Source: Mesoaciditoga sp. (GTDB taxonomy: Bacteria > Thermotogota > Thermotogae > Mesoaciditogales > Mesoaciditogaceae). Taken from it: a stretch of DNA of 64,000 nucleotides. The stretch is taken from assembly GCA_015489955.1 (NCBI GenBank), contig WFYR01000114.1, positions 61,558 through 125,557 on the forward strand, written 5' to 3'. The notes beneath the pieces were generated by a model. That model worked only from the letters and a program-made list of their open reading frames with translations. It did not search any database and was not told the origin of the DNA. Below are positions 52,375 to 60,403 of this stretch, piece after piece. How positions within the stretch are numbered: position 1 is the first letter of the stretch; each line of letters opens with the position of its first letter. The position numbers were made by a program, and so were the translations under genes.

Positions 52375-53711
52375 CCTGCCGACTCACCGCTTTGCTTGTG
52401 TAACAATTTTTGAAGGATGAATATTTTTTCTCTGACCTTTGAATTTCCCTTTCTAAGGGATTCTTCAACCTTCTTGCATGAGTAAACGACGGAAGAATGA
52501 TCTCTTCCAAACCATGCGCCTATGTCGGCAAAAGTTTTATGAAGGTATTTCCTCGCGAAATACATACCAACTTGCCTGGCACGTGAAAGATTGGCGGTTC
52601 TTATCTTCGCATCTAATTCAGCCGGCAATACGTCAAAAACGCTGGAAAGCATTTGGAAAAAAGCTTCTTTTTCAGAAACACTTTCCTTCATAGTAGGAAT
52701 ATTTCCAACTATGTCCTTTACCGCTTTCATTACGGTTTTTTCATTTACTCCCTCTTTCATGCTTTTAAAGGCAAGCTTTGTCACTATACCTTTAATCGTT
52801 CTAACGTTGTTAGAAGATAAAGCTATCTCCCTTGCCATTTCGTTACTTAAAAGAATTCCATTTCTCTGTGCAAAAGTTCTCGCTATCTGCATGGATGTTT
52901 CAACGTCCGGATCGTAAACTTTTACCACCAAGCCCATTTGAAATCTTGAAACAAGCCTCGGTTGAAACTCCGAAAGTTGGGTGGGAGTTCTGTCGCTACA
53001 CAACACTATCTGCTTTGAATGGTCCAGAAGGTGGTTTAAGGTGTGAAAAAGTTCAGATTGAATACCATTCTTTCCCATTAAAAATTGTATGTCATCTATC
53101 ATCAAAACGTCTATCTTTTCCCTGAAGTTCTTTCTAAATTCCTGCGTTGAATTGTTTCTTATTGCCATGATAAGATCGTTCATAAATTTTTCAGCTGTTA
53201 CGTACATAACTCTTACATCGGGAGAGTTTTGCAAAAGATAATTACCCATTGCATGCAAAAGATGTGTCTTTCCCAGTCCCACTCCACCGTAAATAAAGAA
53301 AGGATTCATCTTTCCTGGAGTCTTCGTCACTTCTAAAGTACCATCGTAAGCTTCTTCGTTAAAAGGGCCAACAACGAAGTTCTCAAAGGTATACTCCTTG
53401 TTGAATTCACTGTATACAACTGGCCTTTTTCTTATAAGTCTTTCGACTTTTTTTTCTCTTTTTGGCTCTTCGTTTGCCAGTTCGTCTTCTATGACATAAG
53501 GAATATTCCTTCCAAAAACCTCTTTTATCGTTTCTTTGAATTGCTTGTGGTACTTTTGATTCAACCAGTCTTTTATGAATATGTTTCCAACGGAAAAAGT
53601 GATCAGCGTCTCAGAAATCTCTTTCACGCTGAAGGTTCCAAACCACATCTCCCACGACTTTTTTGAAAGTTTTGACTTCAGAATCCTTATTATCTCTTCA
53701 GATTTTTCCAT
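52371..53711 (-). CDS. dnaA: Chromosomal replication initiator DnaA
   Basis: The protein of 446 residues has the N-terminal DnaB-interaction domain, the AAA+ domain (Walker A GGVGLGKTHLLHAMG, Walker B VLMIDDIQFL, sensor region CSDRTPTQL) and the C-terminal DNA-binding domain (GAWFGRDHSSVVYSCKKVEE). It opens the origin in its ATP form. No cluster of DnaA boxes was found on either side, so the origin is elsewhere. It has its own promoter and overlaps the following exporter gene by four bases. Position between two ABC half-transporters is unusual. Confidence 0.97.
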   Translation of the reverse strand: MEKSEEIIRILKSKLSKKSWEMWFGTFSVKEISETLITFSVGNIFIKDWLNQKYHKQFKETIKEVFGRNIPYVIEDELANEEPKREKKVERLIRKRPVVYSEFNKEYTFENFVVGPFNEEAYDGTLEVTKTPGKMNPFFIYGGVGLGKTHLLHAMGNYLLQNSPDVRVMYVTAEKFMNDLIMAIRNNSTQEFRKNFREKIDVLMIDDIQFLMGKNGIQSELFHTLNHLLDHSKQIVLCSDRTPTQLSEFQPRLVSRFQMGLVVKVYDPDVETSMQIARTFAQRNGILLSNEMAREIALSSNNVRTIKGIVTKLAFKSMKEGVNEKTVMKAVKDIVGNIPTMKESVSEKEAFFQMLSSVFDVLPAELDAKIRTANLSRARQVGMYFARKYLHKTFADIGAWFGRDHSSVVYSCKKVEESLRKGNSKVREKIFILQKLLHKQSGESAG

Positions 53712-53749
53712 TTTTATATGTCCTTTTTAAGAAGAGTTGTGAAGCGAAT

Positions 53750-53777
53750 ATTATAATACCAAAAAATTCTTCTTCAA
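53750..53777 (-). promoter_or_regulatory. Sigma-A promoter of dnaA
   Basis: TTGAAG (53777-53772), a 16-base spacer and a perfect TATAAT (53755-53750) lie on the minus strand about 40 bases upstream of the dnaA start. It is right after the stop of the upstream exporter gene. Confidence 0.65.
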
Positions 53778-53797
53778 ATGAAAAAATAAGATGAATT

Positions 53798-55516
53798 TTA
53801 AGCACCAATTTCCCTTTCAAGCTGTTGAATCATGAAAAGCTCGTAGTACAAACCTTTTTTTCGCATGAGTTCTTCATGTTTTCCGCTTTCAACGATATGT
53901 CCTTCATCCATAACGAAAATCAGATCGCTGTTCTTTATAGATGCCAAATTGTGTGTAACTACAACCACCGTGGAATTCTTTAAAGATTTTGACAGATCTG
54001 TCAGTATTCTTGAGGCGGTTTCTGAATCCACGGCGGAAAGAACATCATCCAATACTATCATTTCGGCGCCTTTGAATATTCCTCGTGAAAGAGCCAGGCG
54101 TTGACGTTGCCCACCTGATAACGTGACGCCGCGTTCCCCTACCACTGTTTCGTACGATTTATCGAACTTAACAACTTCTTCATGAAAATGGGCTGTCTTT
54201 GAAGCTTCCTCAACATCATGATAAGAAAATTCTTCAAATCCAAATGCAATGTTCTTTGAAACGGTGCTACTGAAGAGAAAAGAATCTTGAGGAATCAACA
54301 ACACTTTTTCTCTTAAGGATTTTTCATTCAAATCCACAATGTCAACATCGTTGTAAAAAACGTGCCCTCTTTCCACTTTGTACAATTTGAGTAAAACCTT
54401 TACCAACGTGGATTTTCCACATCCCGTTCTCCCAACTATTGCAACTTTTTGTCCTTTTTTTATATTCAAATTGACATCGTCAAGAACTTTTACGCCATTA
54501 CCATATGAAAAAGAAAGCGAATTGACTTTAAGCTCTTCAAACGAATTCGGAAAAACCTTTTCTCCCTCTTCTTTCTCTCTCTCTTTCATCAGATCGTTTA
54601 ACCTTTCAAAAGACGCTCGTCCCCTTTGAAGCACGTTAACGACGTATCCCAAAGCTATAAAGGGCCAAACAAGCATACCAAGATATGCTATAAAAGCAAC
54701 AAAATCCCCCAAACTTACGGTACCTGCTATGACCATCCTCCCACCGTAAAAAAGGGCTATTGCAGAAGTCACAGCAGCCAGAAAATCTATTAGCGGATCG
54801 AAAACGGCGGATATCTTCAACAAAGAAATGTTGTTGCTGACAAAGCCATCGCATTCTTTTGAGAACAATTCTTCAAAATTCTCTTCTACCCCATACGATT
54901 TTATCGTTTTAACATTGGAAAAACTTTCCTGCGCGCGTTCGCTTATGGAGGAAAAATATTTCTGAACTTTCTTAAATCTCGAATGAATTTTTCCACCAAA
55001 AGACCACGAAGCCAATGCCACAAAAGGAAGTGGGATTAAAGAGATCAAAACCAACCTGTAATCAACACTCGTGAGCATCCCTAAAAAAACGAAGATCGTC
55101 ATTGCCACTGAATCAGTAGTCATCACGACACCCTGGCTTAACGAAGCCCTTACAGCCATGATATCGTTGCTGAAGTAGGCCATCAAATCTCCCACCCCCT
55201 TTTTTTCAAAAAAAGAGATGGGAAGTCTTAGAAATTTATCGAAAAGCTCCTGGTGGGCGAATCTCTCAAACTTTCTCGCTCCACCTATTATCAACAATCT
55301 CCAGACCAACCTTCCCCCCATAACGCCACCCGCTATTGCAAGGATGCTCATAGCGTAAATAAAAATCAGATGAACGTTTATGGGGGAAATGGTCAAAAGA
55401 TTAACGGTTTTTCCGATAAACTTCGGCACCAATATTTGGAGGTAATCTATGAAAACCAAGAACGCCATGCCAACGGCGTATCTCAGCCAATTCTTCTTAA
55501 GAAATTTCCATATCAA
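53798..55516 (-). CDS. ABC exporter half-transporter with degenerate catalytic site (TM287-like)
   Basis: The protein of 572 residues has six TM helices and an ABC domain. Its signature LSGGQ is canonical (about residues 466-470), but Walker B reads VLDDVLSAVD with Asp 491 where the catalytic Glu should be. The degenerate site formed by this Walker B together with the partner's LSTGQ signature is the classic layout of heterodimeric exporters. It likely exports lipids, peptides or drugs with the half at 50422. Its start overlaps the phosphodiesterase gene by four bases. Confidence 0.88.
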   Translation of the reverse strand: MIWKFLKKNWLRYAVGMAFLVFIDYLQILVPKFIGKTVNLLTISPINVHLIFIYAMSILAIAGGVMGGRLVWRLLIIGGARKFERFAHQELFDKFLRLPISFFEKKGVGDLMAYFSNDIMAVRASLSQGVVMTTDSVAMTIFVFLGMLTSVDYRLVLISLIPLPFVALASWSFGGKIHSRFKKVQKYFSSISERAQESFSNVKTIKSYGVEENFEELFSKECDGFVSNNISLLKISAVFDPLIDFLAAVTSAIALFYGGRMVIAGTVSLGDFVAFIAYLGMLVWPFIALGYVVNVLQRGRASFERLNDLMKEREKEEGEKVFPNSFEELKVNSLSFSYGNGVKVLDDVNLNIKKGQKVAIVGRTGCGKSTLVKVLLKLYKVERGHVFYNDVDIVDLNEKSLREKVLLIPQDSFLFSSTVSKNIAFGFEEFSYHDVEEASKTAHFHEEVVKFDKSYETVVGERGVTLSGGQRQRLALSRGIFKGAEMIVLDDVLSAVDSETASRILTDLSKSLKNSTVVVVTHNLASIKNSDLIFVMDEGHIVESGKHEELMRKKGLYYELFMIQQLEREIGA

Positions 55517-55989
55517 AGCTCTATCACTTCGTACTTTCCACTTTCAGCATCAAGCAGCACGCATGTTGATTTTCCGCTTAGATATCCACAGAGCTCGCCA
55601 GGGTTGATCACAATAGTTTTTCCAACTTTTTCGATTGATAGCTCATGAGTGTGTCCAAAGAAAACGTAATCGTAGATTTGGGAAGATTTGGCCGCTTCCA
55701 GCGCGAATGGCTGATGCATCATAAAGATCTTCTTACCTTCGAACTCCACTTCGGTGGGGCTTCTTCTTATCTTGTTTGCCGCCTTTTCTTGGAGAAACAA
55801 AAGATCTCCGTCGTTGTTTCCAAAAACGCCAAAGAATTCGTAATTTTCCTTCAATAAATGTGAAAAGACAAAAGGAGAGTTGAAATCCCCCATATGGAAA
55901 ACCGCACTCACGTTGTTCTTTATCGCCACCTCTACGGCTTTGTCTACCTTTTCAAGATTATCATGAGAATCGGATATAAGAAGCCACAT
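55513..55989 (-). CDS. YfcE/MJ0936-type metallophosphoesterase
   Basis: The protein of 158 residues is a small calcineurin-like phosphodiesterase. Metal ligands are in ISDSHDN (residues 6-12), FHMGDF, GNNDGD, MMHQP and FFGHTHE. Family members hydrolyse phosphodiesters in vitro; the natural substrate is unclear. Start ATG 55989 has GAGGG seven bases upstream and avoids overlap with the preceding gene, so the longer reading from 56025 is rejected. It is coupled to the ABC half-transporter downstream. Confidence 0.88.
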   Translation of the reverse strand: MWLLISDSHDNLEKVDKAVEVAIKNNVSAVFHMGDFNSPFVFSHLLKENYEFFGVFGNNDGDLLFLQEKAANKIRRSPTEVEFEGKKIFMMHQPFALEAAKSSQIYDYVFFGHTHELSIEKVGKTIVINPGELCGYLSGKSTCVLLDAESGKYEVIEL

Positions 55990-55999
55990 TTTCAATCCC

Positions 56000-56668
56000 T
56001 CACTTTTTGTATATTCTTTCTCCAAAGATCTTTGTGCCTATTCTTACCACGTTAGCGCCTTCTTCTATCGCAACTTTGTATGAATTGGACATTCCCATCG
56101 ACAAAAATTTCATGCTTACATTTGGTATTTGCGCCTCTTTTATCTCATCAAAAATTTCCTTTGTCAATTTGAAATACGGCCGCGCCTCCTCCGGTTCCCC
56201 TGTTCGTGGTCCCATCGTCATAAGCCCCAAGATTCTAACATTTTTCAAAGTCGAAATGCGAATTACGACCTCTTTTACATCTTCCGGCATGACGCCAGAT
56301 TTTTGTGGCTCTCTTCCACTGTTCACTTCGATAAGAATGGGCATTATCCTACCTATTTTCGCACATCTTTTATCAACCTCTTCAGCCATTTCAAAGGAAT
56401 TTATGGTCTCTATCATGTCAAAAATACGAATTATCTTGTTTATTTTGTTCTTTTGCATGCTTCCTATAAAATGCCATTCCGCTTTTTCTTTGACAAGTGG
56501 GAAAACATTTTGGGCTTCTTGAACGTAATTTTCTCCTATTATCTTCACACCTGCCCTTATAGCTTCTTCTATCTCTTCGGCCGTCCTTGTCTTCGCGGCA
56601 GCCACTAAGTGAACATACTCTGGTATTTCCGATAGAATTTCCTTGACATTATGCGTTATATTAGACAT
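56000..56668 (-). CDS. YggS/PLPBP-family pyridoxal phosphate protein, internal start
   Basis: The YggS domain of 222 residues starts at ATG 56668 with AGAGGTGATAAGA upstream, in frame with the longer ORF. It carries the PLP lysine in LVAAAKTRTAEEI (about residue 26), IGENYVQEA, WHFIGSMQKNK, LIEVNSGREPQKSG, and GLMTMGP, all usual for PLP homeostasis proteins. Length equals the normal family length, which argues that it is at least partly translated on its own. It is coupled to the phosphodiesterase gene downstream. Confidence 0.82.
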   Translation of the reverse strand: MSNITHNVKEILSEIPEYVHLVAAAKTRTAEEIEEAIRAGVKIIGENYVQEAQNVFPLVKEKAEWHFIGSMQKNKINKIIRIFDMIETINSFEMAEEVDKRCAKIGRIMPILIEVNSGREPQKSGVMPEDVKEVVIRISTLKNVRILGLMTMGPRTGEPEEARPYFKLTKEIFDEIKEAQIPNVSMKFLSMGMSNSYKVAIEEGANVVRIGTKIFGERIYKK

Positions 56669-57700
56669 TCTTATCACCTCTCTCACGCTTTCGCTTTTCA
56701 CTTTCATTTTTGAAATCACAAAGTGAAGAAAATCTAAAAACAGGAAAAGTTTTAAGAAATTCTCTTTCGTTCCAAACCTTGATGAAATTCCGTGCTCAAT
56801 GGCATGCCTGTTCAGTTTATGATCCAGATCGTCGTACTCCGCAAACTTAACCCACCTGTAAAAAGGGATTTTGTCTTCTCTGCTGACCATGTTCATGATC
56901 ATCCTCATAACGGCTTCAACCGTGACGAATTTTCTGTTTTGAAACTTTATCATCTCTTCCATCTCGCCTTCCATCGGGTTGGTGTGAGACAAAAAATCCC
57001 ATACAACTCCTTCGGTTTGTGGAAGAAGGGCGTATATTGCGAGTTCCAATTCTTTTCTCTCATAGGCGCTTATTATCGATCTTATTATCTTTTTTCTCCT
57101 GGAAAAATATTTCACATCAAACCACTTTTTGCTCATCTCAACCAGTTTTTCTGGAGAAGAGTACATTTTTCTGATCTTTTCGTAAATGCTCCTGGAACTG
57201 ATATTAGAAGAAGATCTGAAACGCATCTTTGAAATTACATCCGGTGAGAAAAACCATCCTATCTTAGCCGAATTTTGAATTATTTTAATGCGCTTTTCCC
57301 CATCGATCAGATCTTTGTATTCCTTTACAGCCAGCTCCAATTTCTCACTGAAACTTTTCTTCCACTTTTCCACCACATTTTGCCACATTCTCTCGCTTTC
57401 GGCGGCTCTTTTCACCCTCAACGCATTTCGGAAAGAATTGTAAAAAGGCTTTCCCTCTTTTGGTGAATAACTTTCAAAAAAACCGTTGGCTTTTGCCAGA
57501 GAGAAAGATAGCTCCCTCAGGTGTTTCTCTTTCACCTTTTCGAGTTCTTTTTTGGTTAGATCAACAGAAAGAAGTTCTACCAAACGAAAGAAGAATGCCT
57601 TCGACTTTTTCTCTTCGTTGGCTTTGTTGTAAGAAACACTATCTATATTTAGGTCTATCGTAAACTTTCTCAAATTCGTTTTCCATATGCTTAGCAGCAT
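56000..57700 (-). CDS. HEPN-like / YggS fusion ORF
   Basis: A single open frame of 566 residues. Residues 1-344 are an unrecognised charged helical region that ends with LNRHAIEHG (296-304), followed by GTKENFLKLFLFLDFL. This is an RX4H motif (Arg298, His303) of the kind found in HEPN-superfamily proteins, many of which are RNases. Residues 345-566 are a complete YggS-type PLP protein. The start ATG 57700 has GAGGG eight bases upstream. A strong ribosome site before Met345 suggests YggS is also made alone, so this may be two genes whose stop was lost, or a real fusion. A minus-strand TATAAT at 57726-57721 could drive it. Confidence 0.6.
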   Translation of the reverse strand: MLLSIWKTNLRKFTIDLNIDSVSYNKANEEKKSKAFFFRLVELLSVDLTKKELEKVKEKHLRELSFSLAKANGFFESYSPKEGKPFYNSFRNALRVKRAAESERMWQNVVEKWKKSFSEKLELAVKEYKDLIDGEKRIKIIQNSAKIGWFFSPDVISKMRFRSSSNISSRSIYEKIRKMYSSPEKLVEMSKKWFDVKYFSRRKKIIRSIISAYERKELELAIYALLPQTEGVVWDFLSHTNPMEGEMEEMIKFQNRKFVTVEAVMRMIMNMVSREDKIPFYRWVKFAEYDDLDHKLNRHAIEHGISSRFGTKENFLKLFLFLDFLHFVISKMKVKSESVREVIRMSNITHNVKEILSEIPEYVHLVAAAKTRTAEEIEEAIRAGVKIIGENYVQEAQNVFPLVKEKAEWHFIGSMQKNKINKIIRIFDMIETINSFEMAEEVDKRCAKIGRIMPILIEVNSGREPQKSGVMPEDVKEVVIRISTLKNVRILGLMTMGPRTGEPEEARPYFKLTKEIFDEIKEAQIPNVSMKFLSMGMSNSYKVAIEEGANVVRIGTKIFGERIYKK

Positions 57701-57717
57701 TCATTCATCCCTCAATG

Positions 57718-57747
57718 TTGATTATACACCACCGAAAGTGCTAAAAT
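57718..57747 (+). promoter_or_regulatory. Sigma-A promoter of panD
   Basis: TTGATT (57718-57723), an 18-base spacer and TAAAAT (57742-57747) lie about 31 bases upstream of panD. The spacer overlaps a possible divergent TATAAT (57726-57721, minus strand) for the HEPN-YggS ORF. Confidence 0.55.
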
Positions 57748-57777
57748 CGACGTGAAAAGTAAAAAAAGAGGTGAATT

Positions 57778-58128
57778 ATGAAAAGATTTTTTCTCCACGC
57801 GAAAATTCATAGGGCAAGAATAACAAATAAAAGCCTTGAATATGAGGGATCCATAACCATAGACGAAACGCTTATGAAAGCTGTTGGAATAGAAGAAGGT
57901 GAATTGGTTCAAGTTGTCAACATAGAAAATGGCAAAAGATTTGAAACTTACGTTATAAAAGGCCCAGCCGATTCCGGAGCGATCGAATTGAACGGCGCAG
58001 CTGCAAGAATGGGAGAACTTGGAGATAGAGTCATAATAATGGCTTACGGTCTTTTCGATGAGAATGAAGAACACAAGGCTAAAACCGTAGTTGTAGATGC
58101 GAAAAACAGAATCAATCGGATACTTTAA
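57778..58128 (+). CDS. panD: Aspartate 1-decarboxylase
   Basis: The protein of 116 residues has the self-cleavage site in YEGSITID (Gly-Ser, about residues 24-25), which makes the pyruvoyl cofactor, plus the conserved GAAARMGELGDRVIIMAY. It forms beta-alanine for pantothenate and CoA synthesis. Length is normal. No other pan gene is nearby. It starts at ATG 57778 after GAGGTG and ends 17 bases inside the convergent DMT permease gene. Confidence 0.95.
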   Translation: MKRFFLHAKIHRARITNKSLEYEGSITIDETLMKAVGIEEGELVQVVNIENGKRFETYVIKGPADSGAIELNGAAARMGELGDRVIIMAYGLFDENEEHKAKTVVVDAKNRINRIL

Positions 58129-59002
58129 GATCTTCTCTTCTCGCTAATTTTTCTCCACGAACAACTCCAAACATTATAAGTGCCCCTCCTATGTAAACGA
58201 TAAAAGGAGGGGAATTTTTAAGCATCAAAGAATCCGCGGAAACGGAAACAACCGGTATTAAATACAAAAGGTTGTTTGTCGTACGCGAACCTAACGTTTT
58301 TATACCGTGATTCCATGTAACGTACCCCAACCCTGAGCATAAAATTCCCAAAAATAGAATCCATAAAAGAATGTCTGGGCGAAAAACATACGTCAAATGT
58401 GGTTTAACTATCAAGTATTCTATTGTGGAAAACGGAATGAGAAAGATGAATCCCCACTTCGTCATGGCAAGTGTTGAAACGATGTTATCGGCCTTTTCGA
58501 GTTTGTCCACGTAAAGTGTGTACATTCCCCACGAAAAAGCCGCAATGAGTATGAAAACGTCGCCCACCATGCCGTAGCTGAAGGTTAAACCGTGAGAAAA
58601 GACTATGAGTGCGACACCTGCAAGAGAAATGAACGACAAAAGATATAACTTAAGTGAACTCATTCTTTTTCGTTGAATGTCCTGGATTATTATGGTGAAT
58701 ATTGGCACGGAGCTTACGATCAAAGAGGCTTGTGAAGGAGTGGTAAACTTGACTCCTATGTTCTCAAAAATGAAATACATGGTTATTCCCCAAAAACCGG
58801 CAAGAATTGCGTTTTTTCTTTCCTCTTTTGAAAGTTTTGTTTTATTAGATGAAGCTTTGACGACTATTTTCAATACTAACAGGGAAATCAGAAATCTGAA
58901 TGTTGCCAAAGTTATAGGAGGAATCTCCTTCACGACAACTTTCGTTGCCACGAAGGAGATCCCCCAGAAAAATATCGTTATCAACGCCAAAAAAAGCGCC
59001 AA
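58112..59002 (-). CDS. EamA/DMT-family permease
   Basis: The protein of 296 residues has about ten TM helices in two EamA repeats (FFWGISFVATKVVV near the start, and LIAAFSWGMYTLYVDKL in the middle). DMT permeases export or import small metabolites such as amino acids; the substrate is unknown. Translation starts at TTG 59002 right after the korA-like stop, so it belongs to that operon. It occupies the place where beta and gamma oxidoreductase subunits would be expected. Confidence 0.85.
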   Translation of the reverse strand: MALFLALITIFFWGISFVATKVVVKEIPPITLATFRFLISLLVLKIVVKASSNKTKLSKEERKNAILAGFWGITMYFIFENIGVKFTTPSQASLIVSSVPIFTIIIQDIQRKRMSSLKLYLLSFISLAGVALIVFSHGLTFSYGMVGDVFILIAAFSWGMYTLYVDKLEKADNIVSTLAMTKWGFIFLIPFSTIEYLIVKPHLTYVFRPDILLWILFLGILCSGLGYVTWNHGIKTLGSRTTNNLLYLIPVVSVSADSLMLKNSPPFIVYIGGALIMFGVVRGEKLARREDLKVSD

Positions 59003-59003
59003 A

Positions 59004-60167
59004 TCAGTCCTCGCTTTCTCCCAACAAGTTGGTTAAAGCGTTAACTATATCAAATGGAGAGATCAATTGGCCATCTTCTCTTAACACCGTTTGCATCGGT
59101 ACTTGGCGTTTGTTTATTCTACTTACTTCGTGTGAGAATTGTCCCATATTCATCTCTGCAACCACAATACCGGAAACCTTGTTTAATATCTTTTTTAACG
59201 GAACCGAAGGGAATGGCCAGATCGTTATAGGCTTGAATAAGCCCACCTTTATCCCATTTGCCCTGGCAAGTTTCATGGCCCTGTAAGCGCTTCTTGCGGT
59301 TATACCGTAAGCAATTATGACGTACTCAGCATCTTCCATCATGTACGTGTCGTAAATAAGAATATCATCAAGATGGAGTTTTATCTTGTTTATGAAATGT
59401 TTCATGAGCTGAGAAGCAATTTCTGACTCTCCGACGGGAAACCCACTTTCATCGTGGAACAATCCCGAAACGTGAAATCTTGATTTTCCCATGGAAACAA
59501 GTGGCTGAATGTCATCATACAATTCCGAATCTTCCAAGAAAGGCTGATAGACCGTTTCGTTTTTCAGCTCATTCGTTTGAATTCTTTCAACAATATCGAA
59601 TTCCATTGGAGATGGAAGGTAAAAACTTTCTCGCATATGTCCCAACGTTTCATCCATCAAAAATACGACAGGAGTTCTGTAAAGTTCTGCAAAGTTAAAG
59701 GCCGTCACTATGTACCTGTAAACTTCTTCAACACTAGAAGGGTACAAAGCGATAACCGCATGGTCCCCATGTGTTCCCCATCTTGCCTGCATTATGTCAC
59801 CCTGTGCTGGTTTTGTTGGAAGACCAGTGCTTGGACTTCCACGCTGTACGTCAACGAAAACCGTTGGAGTTTCCGTCATAGAAGCATATCCAAAAGCTTC
59901 TTGCATAAGACTGAACCCCGGTCCGCTCGTTGCGGTCATCGATTTGACACCTGCCAACGAAGCACCTATTATGGCTGCAGCGCTTCCAAGCTCATCTTCC
60001 ATTTGAATGAAAGTGCCTCCAACTTTTGGGAGCTCTCTTGACATAACCTCAGCTATGTCCGTTGCGGGAGTTATGGGATATCCCGCAAAAAATCTACATC
60101 CAGCTACTAAAGCTCCCATAGCACACGCTTCATCGCCCTGCATTATCACGAATTTTTTCTCACTCAT
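59004..60167 (-). CDS. 2-oxoacid:ferredoxin oxidoreductase alpha subunit (KorA/VorA type)
   Basis: The protein of about 387 residues has FFAGYPITPATDIAEVMSREL, TSGPGFSLMQEAFGYA and PSSVEEVYRYIVTAFNFAE, typical of the alpha subunit of 2-oxoglutarate or 2-oxoisovalerate:ferredoxin oxidoreductase. The complete enzyme needs a TPP-binding beta subunit and a gamma subunit; neither is next to it. It decarboxylates an oxoacid to the acyl-CoA with reduced ferredoxin. Start ATG 60167 has GGTGG upstream and overlaps the ferredoxin-type gene by four bases. Exact substrate cannot be assigned. Confidence 0.85.
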   Translation of the reverse strand: MSEKKFVIMQGDEACAMGALVAGCRFFAGYPITPATDIAEVMSRELPKVGGTFIQMEDELGSAAAIIGASLAGVKSMTATSGPGFSLMQEAFGYASMTETPTVFVDVQRGSPSTGLPTKPAQGDIMQARWGTHGDHAVIALYPSSVEEVYRYIVTAFNFAELYRTPVVFLMDETLGHMRESFYLPSPMEFDIVERIQTNELKNETVYQPFLEDSELYDDIQPLVSMGKSRFHVSGLFHDESGFPVGESEIASQLMKHFINKIKLHLDDILIYDTYMMEDAEYVIIAYGITARSAYRAMKLARANGIKVGLFKPITIWPFPSVPLKKILNKVSGIVVAEMNMGQFSHEVSRINKRQVPMQTVLREDGQLISPFDIVNALTNLLGESED

Positions 60168-60382
60168 TTCTTTTCCACCACTTTTCTTGGCGTGACTTCT
60201 ATGGCAAAATCCGGACACAAATTAACACATTGCATGCACCCAATGCACTTATCCATATCGGATATCTTTGGAGCCTGCAATTCACCTTCTACTATCGTGT
60301 GTGTTGGACAAACCCAGTAACATATTCCACACGATTTGCATGAATCATAGTCTATATCCACGCTAAAGAGTTTTTTCGCCAT
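60164..60382 (-). CDS. Ferredoxin-type 2x[4Fe-4S] delta subunit (KorD-like)
   Basis: The protein of 72 residues has two CxxCxxCxxxCP cluster motifs (CKSCGICYWVCP and CIGCMQCVNLCP), giving two 4Fe-4S clusters. Position before korA and size fit the delta (electron-transfer) subunit of 2-oxoacid:ferredoxin oxidoreductases. Start ATG 60382 has AGGAGGAGGTG upstream. Confidence 0.9.
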   Translation of the reverse strand: MAKKLFSVDIDYDSCKSCGICYWVCPTHTIVEGELQAPKISDMDKCIGCMQCVNLCPDFAIEVTPRKVVEKK

Positions 60383-60403
60383 AAGCGCACCTCCTCCTCG
60401 TCC

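Noticed and set aside
53700-53800. Chromosomal origin next to dnaA
   Set aside because: The gap is under 90 bases and holds a promoter; no DnaA-box cluster (TTATCCACA-like or the Thermotoga 12-mer) was seen there or at the gene's other end.
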